In this document: positions 50,636-59,503 of the stretch, piece by piece
Numbering within the stretch: the stretch's first letter is position 1
Layout of the letters: every line of letters starts with the position of its first letter
NCBI RefSeq assembly: GCF_042677045.1
Contig: NZ_JBHTIH010000008.1
Coordinates: 124,001 to 188,000, forward strand
DNA: 64,000 bases
Origin: Lysobacter_K koreensis
GTDB lineage: Bacteria > Pseudomonadota > Gammaproteobacteria > Xanthomonadales > Xanthomonadaceae
Reading direction: 5' to 3'
Notes under the pieces: model-generated
What the model was told of the DNA's origin: nothing
The model's database searches: none
The model's input: the letters and a program-made list of their open reading frames with translations, nothing else
Made by a program: the position numbers and the translations under genes

Positions 50636-52042
50636 CTAGGCCCCGGAAGGCAGTTTTGCAAGGGCCGCGTCGATCCGCTTGAGCGCCTCGCCCTGCCCGG
50701 CCAGGTACACGGTGTGGCCGATGTCGGGGCTGACCTGGGTGCCGGTGATCGCCACGCGCAGCGGCTGGGCGACCTTGCCGATCCCCAGCCCGAGCGCTTC
50801 GGCGCTCTCGTGCAACGCCGCGGCGACGCTGTCCGCGGTCCACGCGCCGATCACGGCCAGGCGCGCGCGCGCATCGCTCAGCGGCCCCTGCGCGGCGGCG
50901 TTGAGGTGTTTGGCGACCGCCGCGTCGTCGTACTGCTGCAGCGGCCGGTACCAGACCGCCGCGCGCGACGCCATTTCCTTGAGCGTCTGCACGCGGTCGC
51001 GCAGCGCGACGACCACGTCGGCCGGCGCCGGCCCGCTGGCGAGGTCGAAACCCTCGTTGAGCAGGTGCCATTCGAGGTGCTTGGCGACATCGGCGGGATC
51101 GTCGTTCTTCAGGTACTGCTGGTTGAGCCAGCCCAGCTTCGCGCTGTCGAAGCGCGACGCCGACTGGTTGACGTCCTCGATCTTGAACAGCTGCTGCATC
51201 TCCTCGATCGAGAAAATCTCCTGGTCGCCGTGCGACCAGCCCAGCCGCACCAGGTAGTTGAGCAGCGCGTGCGGCAGGTAGCCATCGTCGCGGTACTGCA
51301 TCACGCCGACCGCGCCATGGCGCTTGCTCAACTTGGCGCCGTCGGCACCGAGGATCATTGGCAGGTGCGAGAACGCCGGCACCGGCACGCCCAATGCTTC
51401 GTACAGGTTGACCTGGCGCGGGGTGTTGTTGACGTGGTCGTCGCCGCGGATCACGTCGGTGATCTGCATGTCGATGTCGTCGACCACGACGGCGAAGTTG
51501 TAGGTCGGGAAACCGTCGGAGCGGATCAGTACCAGGTCGTCGAGCTCGGTGTTGCTCCAGCTGATCCGGCCCTTGACCTTGTCGTCGAACACGACGTCGC
51601 CGGCCAGCGGGTTCTTGAAGCGGATCACCTTGTTCGGGTCGTCGCGCTCGGGCAGGTTCAACTCGCGCGAGCGGCCGTCGTAGCGCGGCTTGGTGCCCGC
51701 GGCCTGCGCCGTCTCGCGCATCGCGTCGATTTCCTCGCGGCTCTCGTAGGCGTAGTACGCCTTGCCCGCCTGAACCAGCTCGCTGGCGACCTGGCGGTAG
51801 CGATCGAAGCGCGCGGTCTGGTAGATCGGGCCTTCGTCGTGGTCCAGGCCGAGCCACGCCATGCCGTCGAGAATTGCCTGCACCGCCGCATCGGTGCTGC
51901 GTTCGCGGTCGGTGTCCTCGATGCGCAGCACGAACTGGCCGCCGCGACGGCGCGCCTCCAGCCAGCAGTACAGCGCGGTGCGCGCGCCGCCGATGTGCAG
52001 GTAGCCGGTGGGGCTGGGGGCGAAACGGGTGCGGCAGGCCAT
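50636..52042 (-). CDS. gltX: Glutamyl-tRNA synthetase (GltX)
   Basis: A 468-residue class I synthetase that charges tRNA-Glu. The HIGH-type motif is RFAPSPTGYLHIGGARTALY and the KMSKS-type motif is GAKLSKRHGAVGVMQY. YNFAVVVDDIDMQITDVIRGDDHVNNTPRQ is diagnostic. ATG 52042 (MACRTRFAPSP) gives the usual length, although the frame is open further upstream. zur follows after 9 bp, which links a translation gene and the zinc regulator in one transcript. Confidence 0.96.
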   Translation of the reverse strand: MACRTRFAPSPTGYLHIGGARTALYCWLEARRRGGQFVLRIEDTDRERSTDAAVQAILDGMAWLGLDHDEGPIYQTARFDRYRQVASELVQAGKAYYAYESREEIDAMRETAQAAGTKPRYDGRSRELNLPERDDPNKVIRFKNPLAGDVVFDDKVKGRISWSNTELDDLVLIRSDGFPTYNFAVVVDDIDMQITDVIRGDDHVNNTPRQVNLYEALGVPVPAFSHLPMILGADGAKLSKRHGAVGVMQYRDDGYLPHALLNYLVRLGWSHGDQEIFSIEEMQQLFKIEDVNQSASRFDSAKLGWLNQQYLKNDDPADVAKHLEWHLLNEGFDLASGPAPADVVVALRDRVQTLKEMASRAAVWYRPLQQYDDAAVAKHLNAAAQGPLSDARARLAVIGAWTADSVAAALHESAEALGLGIGKVAQPLRVAITGTQVSPDIGHTVYLAGQGEALKRIDAALAKLPSGA

Positions 52043-52176
52043 GCGCGGGCTCGAAACAGGGGAAAGGCGCGATTTTACCGGGCTTGGCCGGAGGATGTCG
52101 GAAGCTAAAGCCGCGGCTTCGCCAATTGCCAAGCCAATCCCCGACCAGCCGTGGAGCCAGCCCCTACAATTCCGCC

Positions 52177-52914
52177 ATGACCACGCTCTTCATCTCCGAC
52201 CTGCACCTCGACGCCGAACGCCCCGCGATCACCGACCTGTTCGGGCGGTTCCTGCGCGACGAAGCCCGCGGCGCCGATGCGCTGTACATCCTCGGCGACC
52301 TGTTCGAGGCCTGGGTCGGCGACGACGACCCGTCCGAGACCGGCGCGTTCGTCGCCACGGAACTGCGCGCGCTCCGTGATGCCGGCACGCCGGTGTACTT
52401 CATGCGCGGCAACCGCGACTTCCTGCTCGGCGACGCGTACGCGCACCGCGCCGGCATGACCTTGCTGCCCGACCCGGCGGTGGTCGTGCTGTACGGCACG
52501 CCCACGCTGCTGATGCACGGCGACCTGCTGTGCACCGACGACGTCGCCTACCAGGCGTTCCGCGCGCAGACCCGGCACCCGCAGTGGCAGGCGCAGTTCC
52601 TCGCGCAGCCGCTGGCGGCGCGGCTCGCGTTCGCGCATCAGGCGCGCGCGGCCAGCCGTGCGCACCAGGCCGGCCTGCAGGGCCAGGGCACGATGGAGAC
52701 GATCACCGACGTCGCGCCTGCCACGGTCGCCGCGACGCTGGCCCGCTACGGCATCGATACCCTGATCCACGGCCACACCCACCGGCCGGCGATCCACGAG
52801 TTGGAGGTCGACGGCCGCGGCTGCGAACGCATCGTGTTGGGGGATTGGTACGACCACGGGTCGGTGCTGCGCGTGGATGCGAATGGCGCGCAGCTGTCGT
52901 CGATAAGCGCTTAG
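52177..52914 (+). CDS. lpxH: UDP-2,3-diacylglucosamine pyrophosphatase (LpxH)
   Basis: A 245-residue peripheral membrane metallophosphoesterase that makes lipid X in lipid A synthesis. All five metal motifs are present: FISDLHLDAERP, YILGDLFEAWVGDDD, MRGNRDFLLG, LLMHGDLLCTDD and LIHGHTHRPAIH. ATG 52177 gives the normal length. The stop TAG at 52912-52914 lies exactly at an integron-type crossover site (GTTAGC 52914-52919), where a gene cassette appears to have entered. Confidence 0.95.
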   Translation: MTTLFISDLHLDAERPAITDLFGRFLRDEARGADALYILGDLFEAWVGDDDPSETGAFVATELRALRDAGTPVYFMRGNRDFLLGDAYAHRAGMTLLPDPAVVVLYGTPTLLMHGDLLCTDDVAYQAFRAQTRHPQWQAQFLAQPLAARLAFAHQARAASRAHQAGLQGQGTMETITDVAPATVAATLARYGIDTLIHGHTHRPAIHELEVDGRGCERIVLGDWYDHGSVLRVDANGAQLSSISA

Positions 52915-53382
52915 TTAGCTACTTCATGAGACTTCTCGCAGGCGTCACTGCAATAGCTCTCCTCTGCGGATCATGCACCGGAATCGGCTCACCGAAGCGC
53001 AATCAGCACGGGATACTTGAGTATCAACCGATAGCGACTGCCCCCAGCGGCGCAGAGATCAAGGTGATTCGGTCCCCGAACGCTCCGGCCCAGTTCCAAA
53101 TGTGGATACGGCCTACAGGGGACGGTTCTGCTTACTGGCCGTCAACGGAGTTGGAGCTCCGTATTTCGCAGTGGCGAGACGTTGTGGCGGCCCAGTGCGG
53201 CACTCATGCCGTTGTTATCTTTCATGGCCCCGACACAACCTCTTTCACTCCAGATTACTGCTTCCTCGCCCCCGGCGAGCCAGACTGCGGCATCACAAGC
53301 GTCGGTGGTGACTTCTCATGCGAGAAGTAGCTAGCAATTCATTCAAACCGGACCCGCTTCGCGGGTAGGCTTAGTTCAGGTG
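52915..53382 (+). mobile_element. Integron-type gene cassette (lipoprotein ORF plus attC)
   Basis: The left boundary is the G|TTAGC crossover at 52914/52915 and the right boundary the G|TTAGC of the attC at 53382/53383, giving a ~468-bp cassette. It holds one ORF that starts 11 bp from the left junction and ends at the attC, the compact layout typical of integron cassettes. Base composition is lower in GC than lpxH. No integron integrase is present in the window, so this is an isolated cassette at a secondary site or the remnant of an array. Confidence 0.72.
52926..53330 (+). CDS. Cassette-borne small exported protein of unknown function
   Basis: A 134-residue protein with a hydrophobic signal (RLLAGVTAIALLCGSC); the cysteine could be lipidated, though GSC with C at -3 is a poor lipobox. 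The mature chain contains four further cysteines (VAAQCGTHAVVI, PDYCFLAPGEPDCG, DFSCEK), suggesting disulphides, and a strand-rich pattern (AEIKVIRSPNAPAQFQMWIRP, STELELRISQWRDVV). Its stop TAG overlaps the start of the attC. Typical of cassette proteins in having no recognisable family. Confidence 0.75.
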   Translation: MRLLAGVTAIALLCGSCTGIGSPKRNQHGILEYQPIATAPSGAEIKVIRSPNAPAQFQMWIRPTGDGSAYWPSTELELRISQWRDVVAAQCGTHAVVIFHGPDTTSFTPDYCFLAPGEPDCGITSVGGDFSCEK

Positions 53383-53387
53383 TTAGC
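53330..53387 (+). other. attC recombination site (59-base-element type)
   Basis: A 58-bp imperfect inverted repeat. The outer arm GCTAGC (53330-53335) pairs with GTTAGC (53382-53387). The inner arms are AATTCATTCAAACCGG and GGCTTAGTTCAGGT. The central hairpin is ACCCGCTTCGCGGGT. The layout and the AATTCATTCAA...CCGCTTCGCGG...GGCTTA...TCAGG.GTTAGC pattern are those of integron attC sites. The left arm has GCTAGC where GCTAAC would pair perfectly. Confidence 0.85.
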
Positions 53388-53461
53388 CGTCTCGCGCGCT
53401 GCGGCGCGTTGTGGCTCCACGCAGTCGAGTGTCATCGCGGCGCGGCCGCCGGGCACGCGCC

Positions 53462-53949
53462 CTACTTCGCCGCCTCACCGCAGCCCTTGTAAGTCGTGGT
53501 GCCGAGCGTGAACGTGGCAGTGAAGTCGTAGCGGTTGTCCGACATGCCGTCGCTGCACTCGCCCGGGGTCAGGCCGAGGTGGAACTCGCGTCCGTCGTGC
53601 GTGCCGATGAACACGTAGCCGACCAGCGAGGGGACCCGGCGCCCCTTCATCGTGGTTCCCGGCTGGTTGTCCGGCGTCGTGAACACCAGCGTGTCGCCAT
53701 CCACGCGCGCTTCCCAGAACGGCTCGGTGCCGAAACCGCGCCAGGCCTGCAGCGGTGCGTCCTCCTGGCCGGGCGCGCGCTTTCCTTTGGCTGCATTTGC
53801 AGGTGCTGGCGTCGCCGGGGCCGGCGCGGGGATGGTGGCGGACGGCTCCGCGGCAGCAGGGGGTTTTCGGCGGCCGGCGCCGATTCGCGCGGACACGCGG
53901 TGAGCGACAGCAGCGACGCGCAACCCAGGGCGATGGCAACGGTACGCAT
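53462..53949 (-). pseudogene. COG3650-like lipoprotein, frameshifted at a C5 run
   Basis: From ATG 53949 the frame encodes a lipoprotein signal (RTVAIALGCASLLSLTACPRESAPAAENP, lipobox LTAC), then goes off into arginine-rich shadow sequence. One base out of register, the expected continuation follows: PAAAEPSATIPAPAPATP and the conserved domain QAWRGFGTEPFWEARVDGDTLVFTTPDNQPG...CSDGMSDNRYDFTATFTLGTTTYKGCGE, ending at TAG 53462. The switch is at the five C (minus strand) at 53859-53863; six C would restore a single ORF. So there is a one-base deletion, a sequencing error or a phase-variable tract. Confidence 0.78.
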
Positions 53950-54044
53950 GGCGGAATCCTTGGCAGGAAGATGTTCGGGTCGACCGCGCGCACGCTAGCG
54001 GCGGTTCGGTGAGCCGGTTGTGAGCGTCTCGACGCGCATGGCGT

Positions 54045-54863
54045 TCAGCGTTCGGCCACCTGTTGTAGCGATCGCAATTCCTCCGCGTCGAACCCTGCGG
54101 CCGCGCGCGCCTCCAGGTTGAACGGACCATGCAGCACCGCGCGCGCGTACTGCGCGAGCAGCTCGCGGAAGCGCGGCCCCGGCTCGACCCCGGCGCGTTC
54201 GCAGTACCAGCGGAACCAGTGGGAGCCGGCGGCGACGTGCGCGACTTCCTCGCGCAGGATCACCTCGAGGATCGCGACGGTGTCGTGGTCGCCCAGCGAG
54301 CGCAGCTTGACGATCATCCCCGGGGTCACGTCCAGGCCGCGCGCCTCCAGCACGCGCGGCACCAGCGCCATGCGCGCCAGGCCGTCGTGCGCGGTCTTCT
54401 CGGCCATCCCCCAGAGGCCGTTGTGGGCATCGAAATCGCCGTAGTCGCAGCCTAGCGCCAGCAGCCGCGCGCGCAGCAACGCGAAGTGGCGGGCCTCGTC
54501 GTTGGCCACGTCCACCCAATCGGCATAGAACGCGTGCGGCAGGCTGCGGAAGCGGTACACCGCGTCCCATGCCAGGTCGATCGCGTTGAACTCGATGTGC
54601 GCGATCGCATGCACGAACGCGGCACGGCCCTCGGGCGTGCCGAAGCCGCGCCGGGGCAACTCACGCGGATGCACCAGCCGCGGCCGCTCGGGACGGCCGG
54701 GCATGCGGATCGGCTCGGGTGCGCCGGCGTCGGCGGGAATCGCCAGCTCACCGCGCGCGAACGCCTGCGCCGCGGCAAAGGTCAGCGCCAGCTTGTCGTC
54801 GGGCGTGGCCGCGTCGAGGCAGGCGCGCGCGGCGTCGAACAGCGACGCGGTCACCGGCCGCAC
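54045..54863 (-). CDS. DUF455 family ferritin-like protein
   Basis: A 272-residue helical protein of DUF455. Metal-ligand-like residues typical of ferritin-type four-helix bundles appear in FVHAIAHIEFNAIDLAWDAVYRF, DWVDVANDEARHFALLRARLLALG and VILREEVAHVAAGSHWFRWYCER (E/ExxH patterns). Members resemble tRNA-modifying MiaE-like di-iron proteins but have no proven role. It starts with GTG 54863, directly abutting the purF stop (TGA-GTG), so it is cotranscribed with the purine operon. Confidence 0.87.
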   Translation of the reverse strand: MRPVTASLFDAARACLDAATPDDKLALTFAAAQAFARGELAIPADAGAPEPIRMPGRPERPRLVHPRELPRRGFGTPEGRAAFVHAIAHIEFNAIDLAWDAVYRFRSLPHAFYADWVDVANDEARHFALLRARLLALGCDYGDFDAHNGLWGMAEKTAHDGLARMALVPRVLEARGLDVTPGMIVKLRSLGDHDTVAILEVILREEVAHVAAGSHWFRWYCERAGVEPGPRFRELLAQYARAVLHGPFNLEARAAAGFDAEELRSLQQVAER

Positions 54864-56333
54864 TCACCCGGCCCGGCGGGTCTTCTTCGCTTCGTCCGAG
54901 CGCAGCTGGCCGATGCGTTCGAAGTAGCCCGGCTCGATGCCGGTCACGTACTGGCCGTTGAAGCACGACGAATCGAAATGCTCGATGCGCTGCTTCGGGC
55001 CGGACACCGCCTCCTCCAGGTCCGACAGGTCCTGGTAGATCAGCCAGTCGCAGCCGAGCAGGGTCTGCACTTCCTCGTCGCTGCGGCCGTGCGCGACCAG
55101 TTCGTCGACCGACGGCATGTCGATGCCGTAGATGTTCGGGAAGCGCACCGGCGGCGCGGCCGAGGCCAGGTAGACCTTGCGCGCACCGGCGTCGCGCGCC
55201 ATCTGCACGATCTGCTTGGAGGTGGTGCCACGCACGATCGAGTCGTCGACCAGCAGCACCACCCGGTTCTTGAACTCGAGCGGGATCGGGTTGAGCTTGC
55301 GGCGCACCGACTTCGCGCGCTCGCCCTGCCCCGGCATGATGAAGGTGCGGCCGACGTAGCGGTTCTTGATGAAGCCCTCGCGGTACTTCACGCTCAGCAC
55401 GTTGGCGATCTCCAGCGCGGCGTCGCGCGAGGTGTCCGGGATCGGAATCACCGTGTCGATGTCGTGTTCGGGCATCAGCCGCAGGATCTTCTCGCCGAGC
55501 TTCTGGCCCATGCGCATGCGCGCCTTGTGCACCGAGATGTCGTCCATCATCGAGTCGGGGCGCGCGAAGTAGACGTACTCGAAGATGCACGGCGCGTGCT
55601 GGCGCGGCGCGGCGCACATCCGGGCATGCAGCTCGCCGCGCGCGGTAACCACGATCGCCTCGCCGGGCTGCACGTCGCGCACGCGTTCGAAGCCGAGGAT
55701 GTCGAGCGCGACCGACTCGGACGCGATCGCGTACTGGTCCTGGCCGTCGCTGACGCGCTTGCCCAGCACCAGCGGACGGATGCCGTTGGGGTCGCGGAAC
55801 GCCACCAGGCCCAGGCCGAGCACCGCGGTGATCACCGCGTAGCCGCCGACGCAGCGCCGGTGCACGCCCTCGACCGCCTTGAACGCCGCTTCCGCCGTCA
55901 ACCCGCGCTGCATGTCGAGCTCGTGCGCGAACACGTTGAGCAGCACTTCCGAGTCGGACTCGGTGTTGACGTTGCGGCGGTCCTGCTCGAACACCTCCTG
56001 GCGCAGCGCGTCGGTGTTGATCAGGTTGCCGTTGTGGGCGAGCGCAATCCCGAACGGGGAGTTGACGTAGAACGGCTGCGCCTCGTCGGAACCGGCGCTG
56101 CCGGCGGTCGGGTAGCGGCAGTGGCCGATGCCGATGCGGCCCTGCAGGGTCAGCATCGCCGCCTCGTCGAACACGTCGCTGACCAGGCCGTTGCCCTTGT
56201 GCACGCGCAGCTTGGTGCCGTCGACGGTGGCGATGCCGGCGGCGTCCTGGCCGCGGTGCTGGAGCACCGTCAGGCCGTCGTAGAGTTGCGCCGCAACGTC
56301 GTGGTTGCTGACGATACCGAGAATGCCGCACAT
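54864..56333 (-). CDS. purF: Amidophosphoribosyltransferase (PurF)
   Basis: A 489-residue enzyme for the committed step of purine synthesis (PRPP + glutamine to phosphoribosylamine). The nucleophilic Cys is residue 2 after Met removal (MCGILGIV), with the Ntn glutaminase domain VLQHRGQDAAGIAT, IGHCRYPTAGS and AHNGNLIN. The phosphoribosyltransferase part has the PRPP motif VVLLVDDSIVRGTTSKQ. ATG 56333 is fixed by the need for Cys2. It lies 94 bp after cvpA in the classical folC-dedD-cvpA-purF order. Confidence 0.97.
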   Translation of the reverse strand: MCGILGIVSNHDVAAQLYDGLTVLQHRGQDAAGIATVDGTKLRVHKGNGLVSDVFDEAAMLTLQGRIGIGHCRYPTAGSAGSDEAQPFYVNSPFGIALAHNGNLINTDALRQEVFEQDRRNVNTESDSEVLLNVFAHELDMQRGLTAEAAFKAVEGVHRRCVGGYAVITAVLGLGLVAFRDPNGIRPLVLGKRVSDGQDQYAIASESVALDILGFERVRDVQPGEAIVVTARGELHARMCAAPRQHAPCIFEYVYFARPDSMMDDISVHKARMRMGQKLGEKILRLMPEHDIDTVIPIPDTSRDAALEIANVLSVKYREGFIKNRYVGRTFIMPGQGERAKSVRRKLNPIPLEFKNRVVLLVDDSIVRGTTSKQIVQMARDAGARKVYLASAAPPVRFPNIYGIDMPSVDELVAHGRSDEEVQTLLGCDWLIYQDLSDLEEAVSGPKQRIEHFDSSCFNGQYVTGIEPGYFERIGQLRSDEAKKTRRAG

Positions 56334-56427
56334 GGGTTGGGCCCTGCTGGAAAGTCGATGGTGGTTCGTGACTACTGCCTGATCTCGGGCCGCGATGCCC
56401 CGAACCAAGCGGAAAATGCGGGCGCGA

Positions 56428-56991
56428 TCAGTTCCCGGCCGGTACCGGCAGCGTGGTCGCCGCGTCGCTCGATGGATCCGCGGGCGCCGGCGACGCGCCG
56501 CCGCCCAGATCCACCTGCGTCGCCACCCAGTCCGGCAGCCAGCCGCGCAGCCATTGCGCGCCAGGCACGAACACCGGCACCACCTGCGAGCGCTGCCACT
56601 CGGCGTCGCGCGGCAGCGCGGTCAACCCGAGCAGCAGCACCAGCGCGCAGCCGACGAAACCGCCGCGCACCACGCCCAGCGCCAGGCCCAGCACGCGGTC
56701 CACGCCGGACAGGCCGACCGACTTCACCAGCAGCCGCACCAGCCACGCGACCAGCCCGACCACCAGCAGCACCGCGATGAAGCTCAGCGCGTAGCCGCCA
56801 AACACCTGCGTCGCACTGGGCTCGCCATCGCGGGCCAGCAGCAGCGCCACGTCGGCACCGAAGCGGAAAGCCGCCCAGCCGGCCAGCACCCACGCCAGCA
56901 GCGACGCGGCCACGCCGATGAAGCCGCGCATCAGCCCGAACAGCGCCGACACCGCGACGATCGCCAGCAGCACCCAGTCGGTGGCGCTCAT
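56428..56991 (-). CDS. cvpA: CvpA family membrane protein
   Basis: A 187-residue inner-membrane protein with four to five hydrophobic helices (WVLLAIVAVSALFGLMRGFIGVAASLLAWVLAG at the start, LGLALGVVRGGFVGCALVLLLGLTAL later). It is the CvpA family, named for colicin V production and linked to envelope stress resistance in other species. It sits between dedD (6 bp gap) and purF, the conserved location. The Ser/Ala/Pro-rich tail may be cytoplasmic. Confidence 0.92.
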   Translation of the reverse strand: MSATDWVLLAIVAVSALFGLMRGFIGVAASLLAWVLAGWAAFRFGADVALLLARDGEPSATQVFGGYALSFIAVLLVVGLVAWLVRLLVKSVGLSGVDRVLGLALGVVRGGFVGCALVLLLGLTALPRDAEWQRSQVVPVFVPGAQWLRGWLPDWVATQVDLGGGASPAPADPSSDAATTLPVPAGN

Positions 56992-56997
56992 CGCGCC

Positions 56998-58038
56998 TTA
57001 CGGATGCGGACGAACGATGCCGCTGACACCGAGCTTGGCCGACACCTGCGCCTTGAGCTGGTCGGCATCGGCGCGGCTGGCGACCGGGCCGATGCGCACC
57101 CGGCTCAGGGTGCCCTTGTCGCTGCCGACTTGTTCGACGAAGGCGCTGAAGCCGGCCGCGCGCGCGCGATCGCGCAGCTTGCCGGCTTCGGCCGCGTTGC
57201 TGAAGGCACCCAACTGCACCGCGAACCCGGTGCCCGATGCGGCCGGCTTGATCGGCGTAGCGACCGGCTTGGCTGCAGCGACGGGCGCCGTCGCGGGGGT
57301 GGTGGGCTTGCTGGTCGTCGCCGGCTTGCTCTCGACCGGCTTGCTTGCGATCGGCTTGGCGACGGCCGGTTTGGCGATTGTCGGCTTGGAATCCGGCAGC
57401 GCCACCGGCGCCGAGACGCTGGGCGCGGCCGCGGCAATCGGTTGCGAGACCGACGACGTGGCAGTTGCGGCGGGGGTGGCCACGTCGGCGTCCAGCGTCA
57501 CCACCTTGGAACCGACGTCATCGCGCACGTGCGCGGCGCGCAGGCGCGCGGCCTCGGCTTCGGCGCGGGAGGCGTACGGACCGACCCGCACCCGGTACAG
57601 GGTGCGGCCGCCGGTACCGCTTGTGGTGTCCTGGTAGCCGGGCAACTGCGAGGCATTGAGCGCGGCCACGACGCGCGCTGCATCGGCGCTGCTGGCGTAG
57701 CTGCCGAAGCTGACTGCGTAGTCGCCGCCGGCGGTGGCGGCCGGCATCATCGCCTCGCCGCTGACTGCGGCGTCGGTGGTCGTATCGACGGTGGGCAAGG
57801 TGGTGTCGTCGGCGGCCGGCGCCATGCCGACCACGCCGCCGTTGGGCGTTTCGCCGGGCGTGACCAGAGGCAGTTCGCGGGTTTCGTAGCCGCCCTTGGG
57901 TGCGTCGGGCAGCTCCAGCGGCACATCCGAGGCCCCGCTTTCCGGCGCCGGGCCCTTGATCAGCATGGGCAGGAAGATCACGGCCAGCGCGACCAGCACC
58001 GTCGCGCCGATCAGGCGCTGTTTCAAGGCAGGTTCCAT
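56998..58038 (-). CDS. dedD: DedD-like SPOR protein with two SPOR domains
   Basis: A 346-residue bitopic protein. A short cytoplasmic start and TM helix (EPALKQRLIGATVLVALAVIFLPML) are followed by a linker. A first SPOR domain lies at about residues 105-165 (YAVSFGSYASSADAARVVAALNAS...LYRVRVGPYASRAEAEAARL). A long Lys/Pro/Ala/Thr repeat spacer (PTIAKPAVAKPIASKPVESKP) separates it from a second SPOR domain at about 268-340 (FAVQLGAFSNAAEAGKLRDRARAAG...LSRVRIGPVASRADADQL). SPOR domains bind denuded septal peptidoglycan, so a role in division is expected. E. coli DedD has a single SPOR domain. Confidence 0.9.
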   Translation of the reverse strand: MEPALKQRLIGATVLVALAVIFLPMLIKGPAPESGASDVPLELPDAPKGGYETRELPLVTPGETPNGGVVGMAPAADDTTLPTVDTTTDAAVSGEAMMPAATAGGDYAVSFGSYASSADAARVVAALNASQLPGYQDTTSGTGGRTLYRVRVGPYASRAEAEAARLRAAHVRDDVGSKVVTLDADVATPAATATSSVSQPIAAAAPSVSAPVALPDSKPTIAKPAVAKPIASKPVESKPATTSKPTTPATAPVAAAKPVATPIKPAASGTGFAVQLGAFSNAAEAGKLRDRARAAGFSAFVEQVGSDKGTLSRVRIGPVASRADADQLKAQVSAKLGVSGIVRPHP

Positions 58039-58225
58039 CGGGTCTCACACACCTGGGGCGGATTGCCGCGCGAATTATAACGCGCTGCGACCGACCCTCC
58101 CCCGCGCAGAACCTTAACGCGCCGCGCCCCGCGACCAACCCACCTGCCGCGGAAGACCCAACGCGCCGCAGCGCGCTGGGTTATTCAGTCACCGGCCCCT
58201 GCTTCCAGCAACGGACTGTTACGGC

Positions 58226-59503
58226 TCACTCCACCGCGAGCCGCCGCAGTGCCTCCGCGGCGGTGTGGAACGACCCGAACACCAGGACGCGATCCCCCGC
58301 GTGCGCCTGCGCACGCGCCGCGGCCAAGGCGGCGGCGACGTCGGCGTGCTGGACGCCGGTCGCGGCCGCGGTGCCGACCAGCTGCCGGGCCAGGCCGGCG
58401 ACATCGGTCCCGCGCGGGGCATGTTCGGCCAGGCCCGCCAGATGCCAGTGGGTGACCGCGCCGGCGAGCGCCTCGACCACCCCGGCCACGTCCTTGTCGC
58501 CCAGCGCCGCGAATACCGCGAAAGTACGGCCCGTCGGTGACGTCGCAGCGAGCCAGGCCGCCAATTCGCGCGCCGCCTGCGGGTTGTGGCCGACGTCGAC
58601 GACGATCTCGACCCCGTCGCGCTCGAAGCGCTGCAGCCGCCCCGGCACCTGCGCGCGCGCCACGCCCTCGCGCAATGCCGCGTCCGACAGCTCCACGTCG
58701 AGCGCGCGTAGCGCTGCGATCGCGGTGGCCGCATTGCGCAGCTGCGCCGGCGCCGCCAGCCCCGGCCGGGGCAGGTCGACCGCGAAGCCGACCTCGCGCC
58801 AGCGCCACTGATCCGCGTCCGCGTCATCCGGAGTCGGCTCGAAGAAAAAATCGCAGCCGATGCGCACCGCCGAGGCGCCGATCGCGTACGCGTGCCCCAG
58901 CACGCTCGAAGGCGGGTCGTCGTCGCCGAGCACCAGCGGCTTCCAAGCGCGCGCGATCCCGGCCTTCTCGAAGCCGATCGCCTCGCGGTCGTCGCCCAGG
59001 TAGTCCTGGTGGTCGAGGTCGACGGTGGTGATCACCGCCACGTCGGGATCGACGAGGTTGGTCGCGTCCAGCCGCCCGCCGAGACCGACCTCGAGGATCG
59101 CCAGATCGAGCTGCGCGCGCTCGAACAGCCACAGCGCGGCGAGCGTGCCGTACTCGAAATAGGTCAGCGGCACCTCGCCGCGCGCGGCTTCGATCGCCTC
59201 GAATGCCGCGACCAGCGCGGCGTCGCTGGCGTCGTGGCCGTCGATGCGCACGCGCTCGTTGTAGGCCAGCAGGTGCGGCGAGGTGTACGCGCCGACCCGC
59301 AGCCCGGCCGCGCGCGCGATCGCCTCGATGAACGCGACCGTCGAGCCCTTGCCGTTGGTGCCGCCGACGGTGATCACGTGGCGTGCGGGCCGCCCGAGCC
59401 CGAGGCGCTGCGCGACTTCGCGCACGCGCTCCAGGCCCATGTCGATGGACTTGGGGTGGATGCGTTCGATGTACTCCAGCCACTCGGAAAGTGTTTGCGC
59501 CAT
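58226..59503 (-). CDS. folC: Folylpolyglutamate synthase/dihydrofolate synthase (FolC)
   Basis: A 425-residue ligase that joins glutamate to dihydropteroate and folates. The P-loop is VITVGGTNGKGSTVAFIEAIAR; the substrate loops are YTSPHLLAYNERVRIDG and LEVGLGGRLDATNLVDPDVAVITTVDLDHQDYLG. The C-terminal domain has VEIVVDVGHNPQAARELAAWL. ATG 59503 (MAQTLSEWLEYIERIHP) fits the family. It heads the folC-dedD-cvpA-purF order, but a 187-bp gap before dedD leaves room for a separate promoter. Confidence 0.95.
   Translation of the reverse strand: MAQTLSEWLEYIERIHPKSIDMGLERVREVAQRLGLGRPARHVITVGGTNGKGSTVAFIEAIARAAGLRVGAYTSPHLLAYNERVRIDGHDASDAALVAAFEAIEAARGEVPLTYFEYGTLAALWLFERAQLDLAILEVGLGGRLDATNLVDPDVAVITTVDLDHQDYLGDDREAIGFEKAGIARAWKPLVLGDDDPPSSVLGHAYAIGASAVRIGCDFFFEPTPDDADADQWRWREVGFAVDLPRPGLAAPAQLRNAATAIAALRALDVELSDAALREGVARAQVPGRLQRFERDGVEIVVDVGHNPQAARELAAWLAATSPTGRTFAVFAALGDKDVAGVVEALAGAVTHWHLAGLAEHAPRGTDVAGLARQLVGTAAATGVQHADVAAALAAARAQAHAGDRVLVFGSFHTAAEALRRLAVE

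Noticed and set aside
54486..56780. 764-codon plus-strand ORF opposite DUF455, purF and cvpA
   Set aside because: Shadow frame of three strongly supported minus-strand genes.
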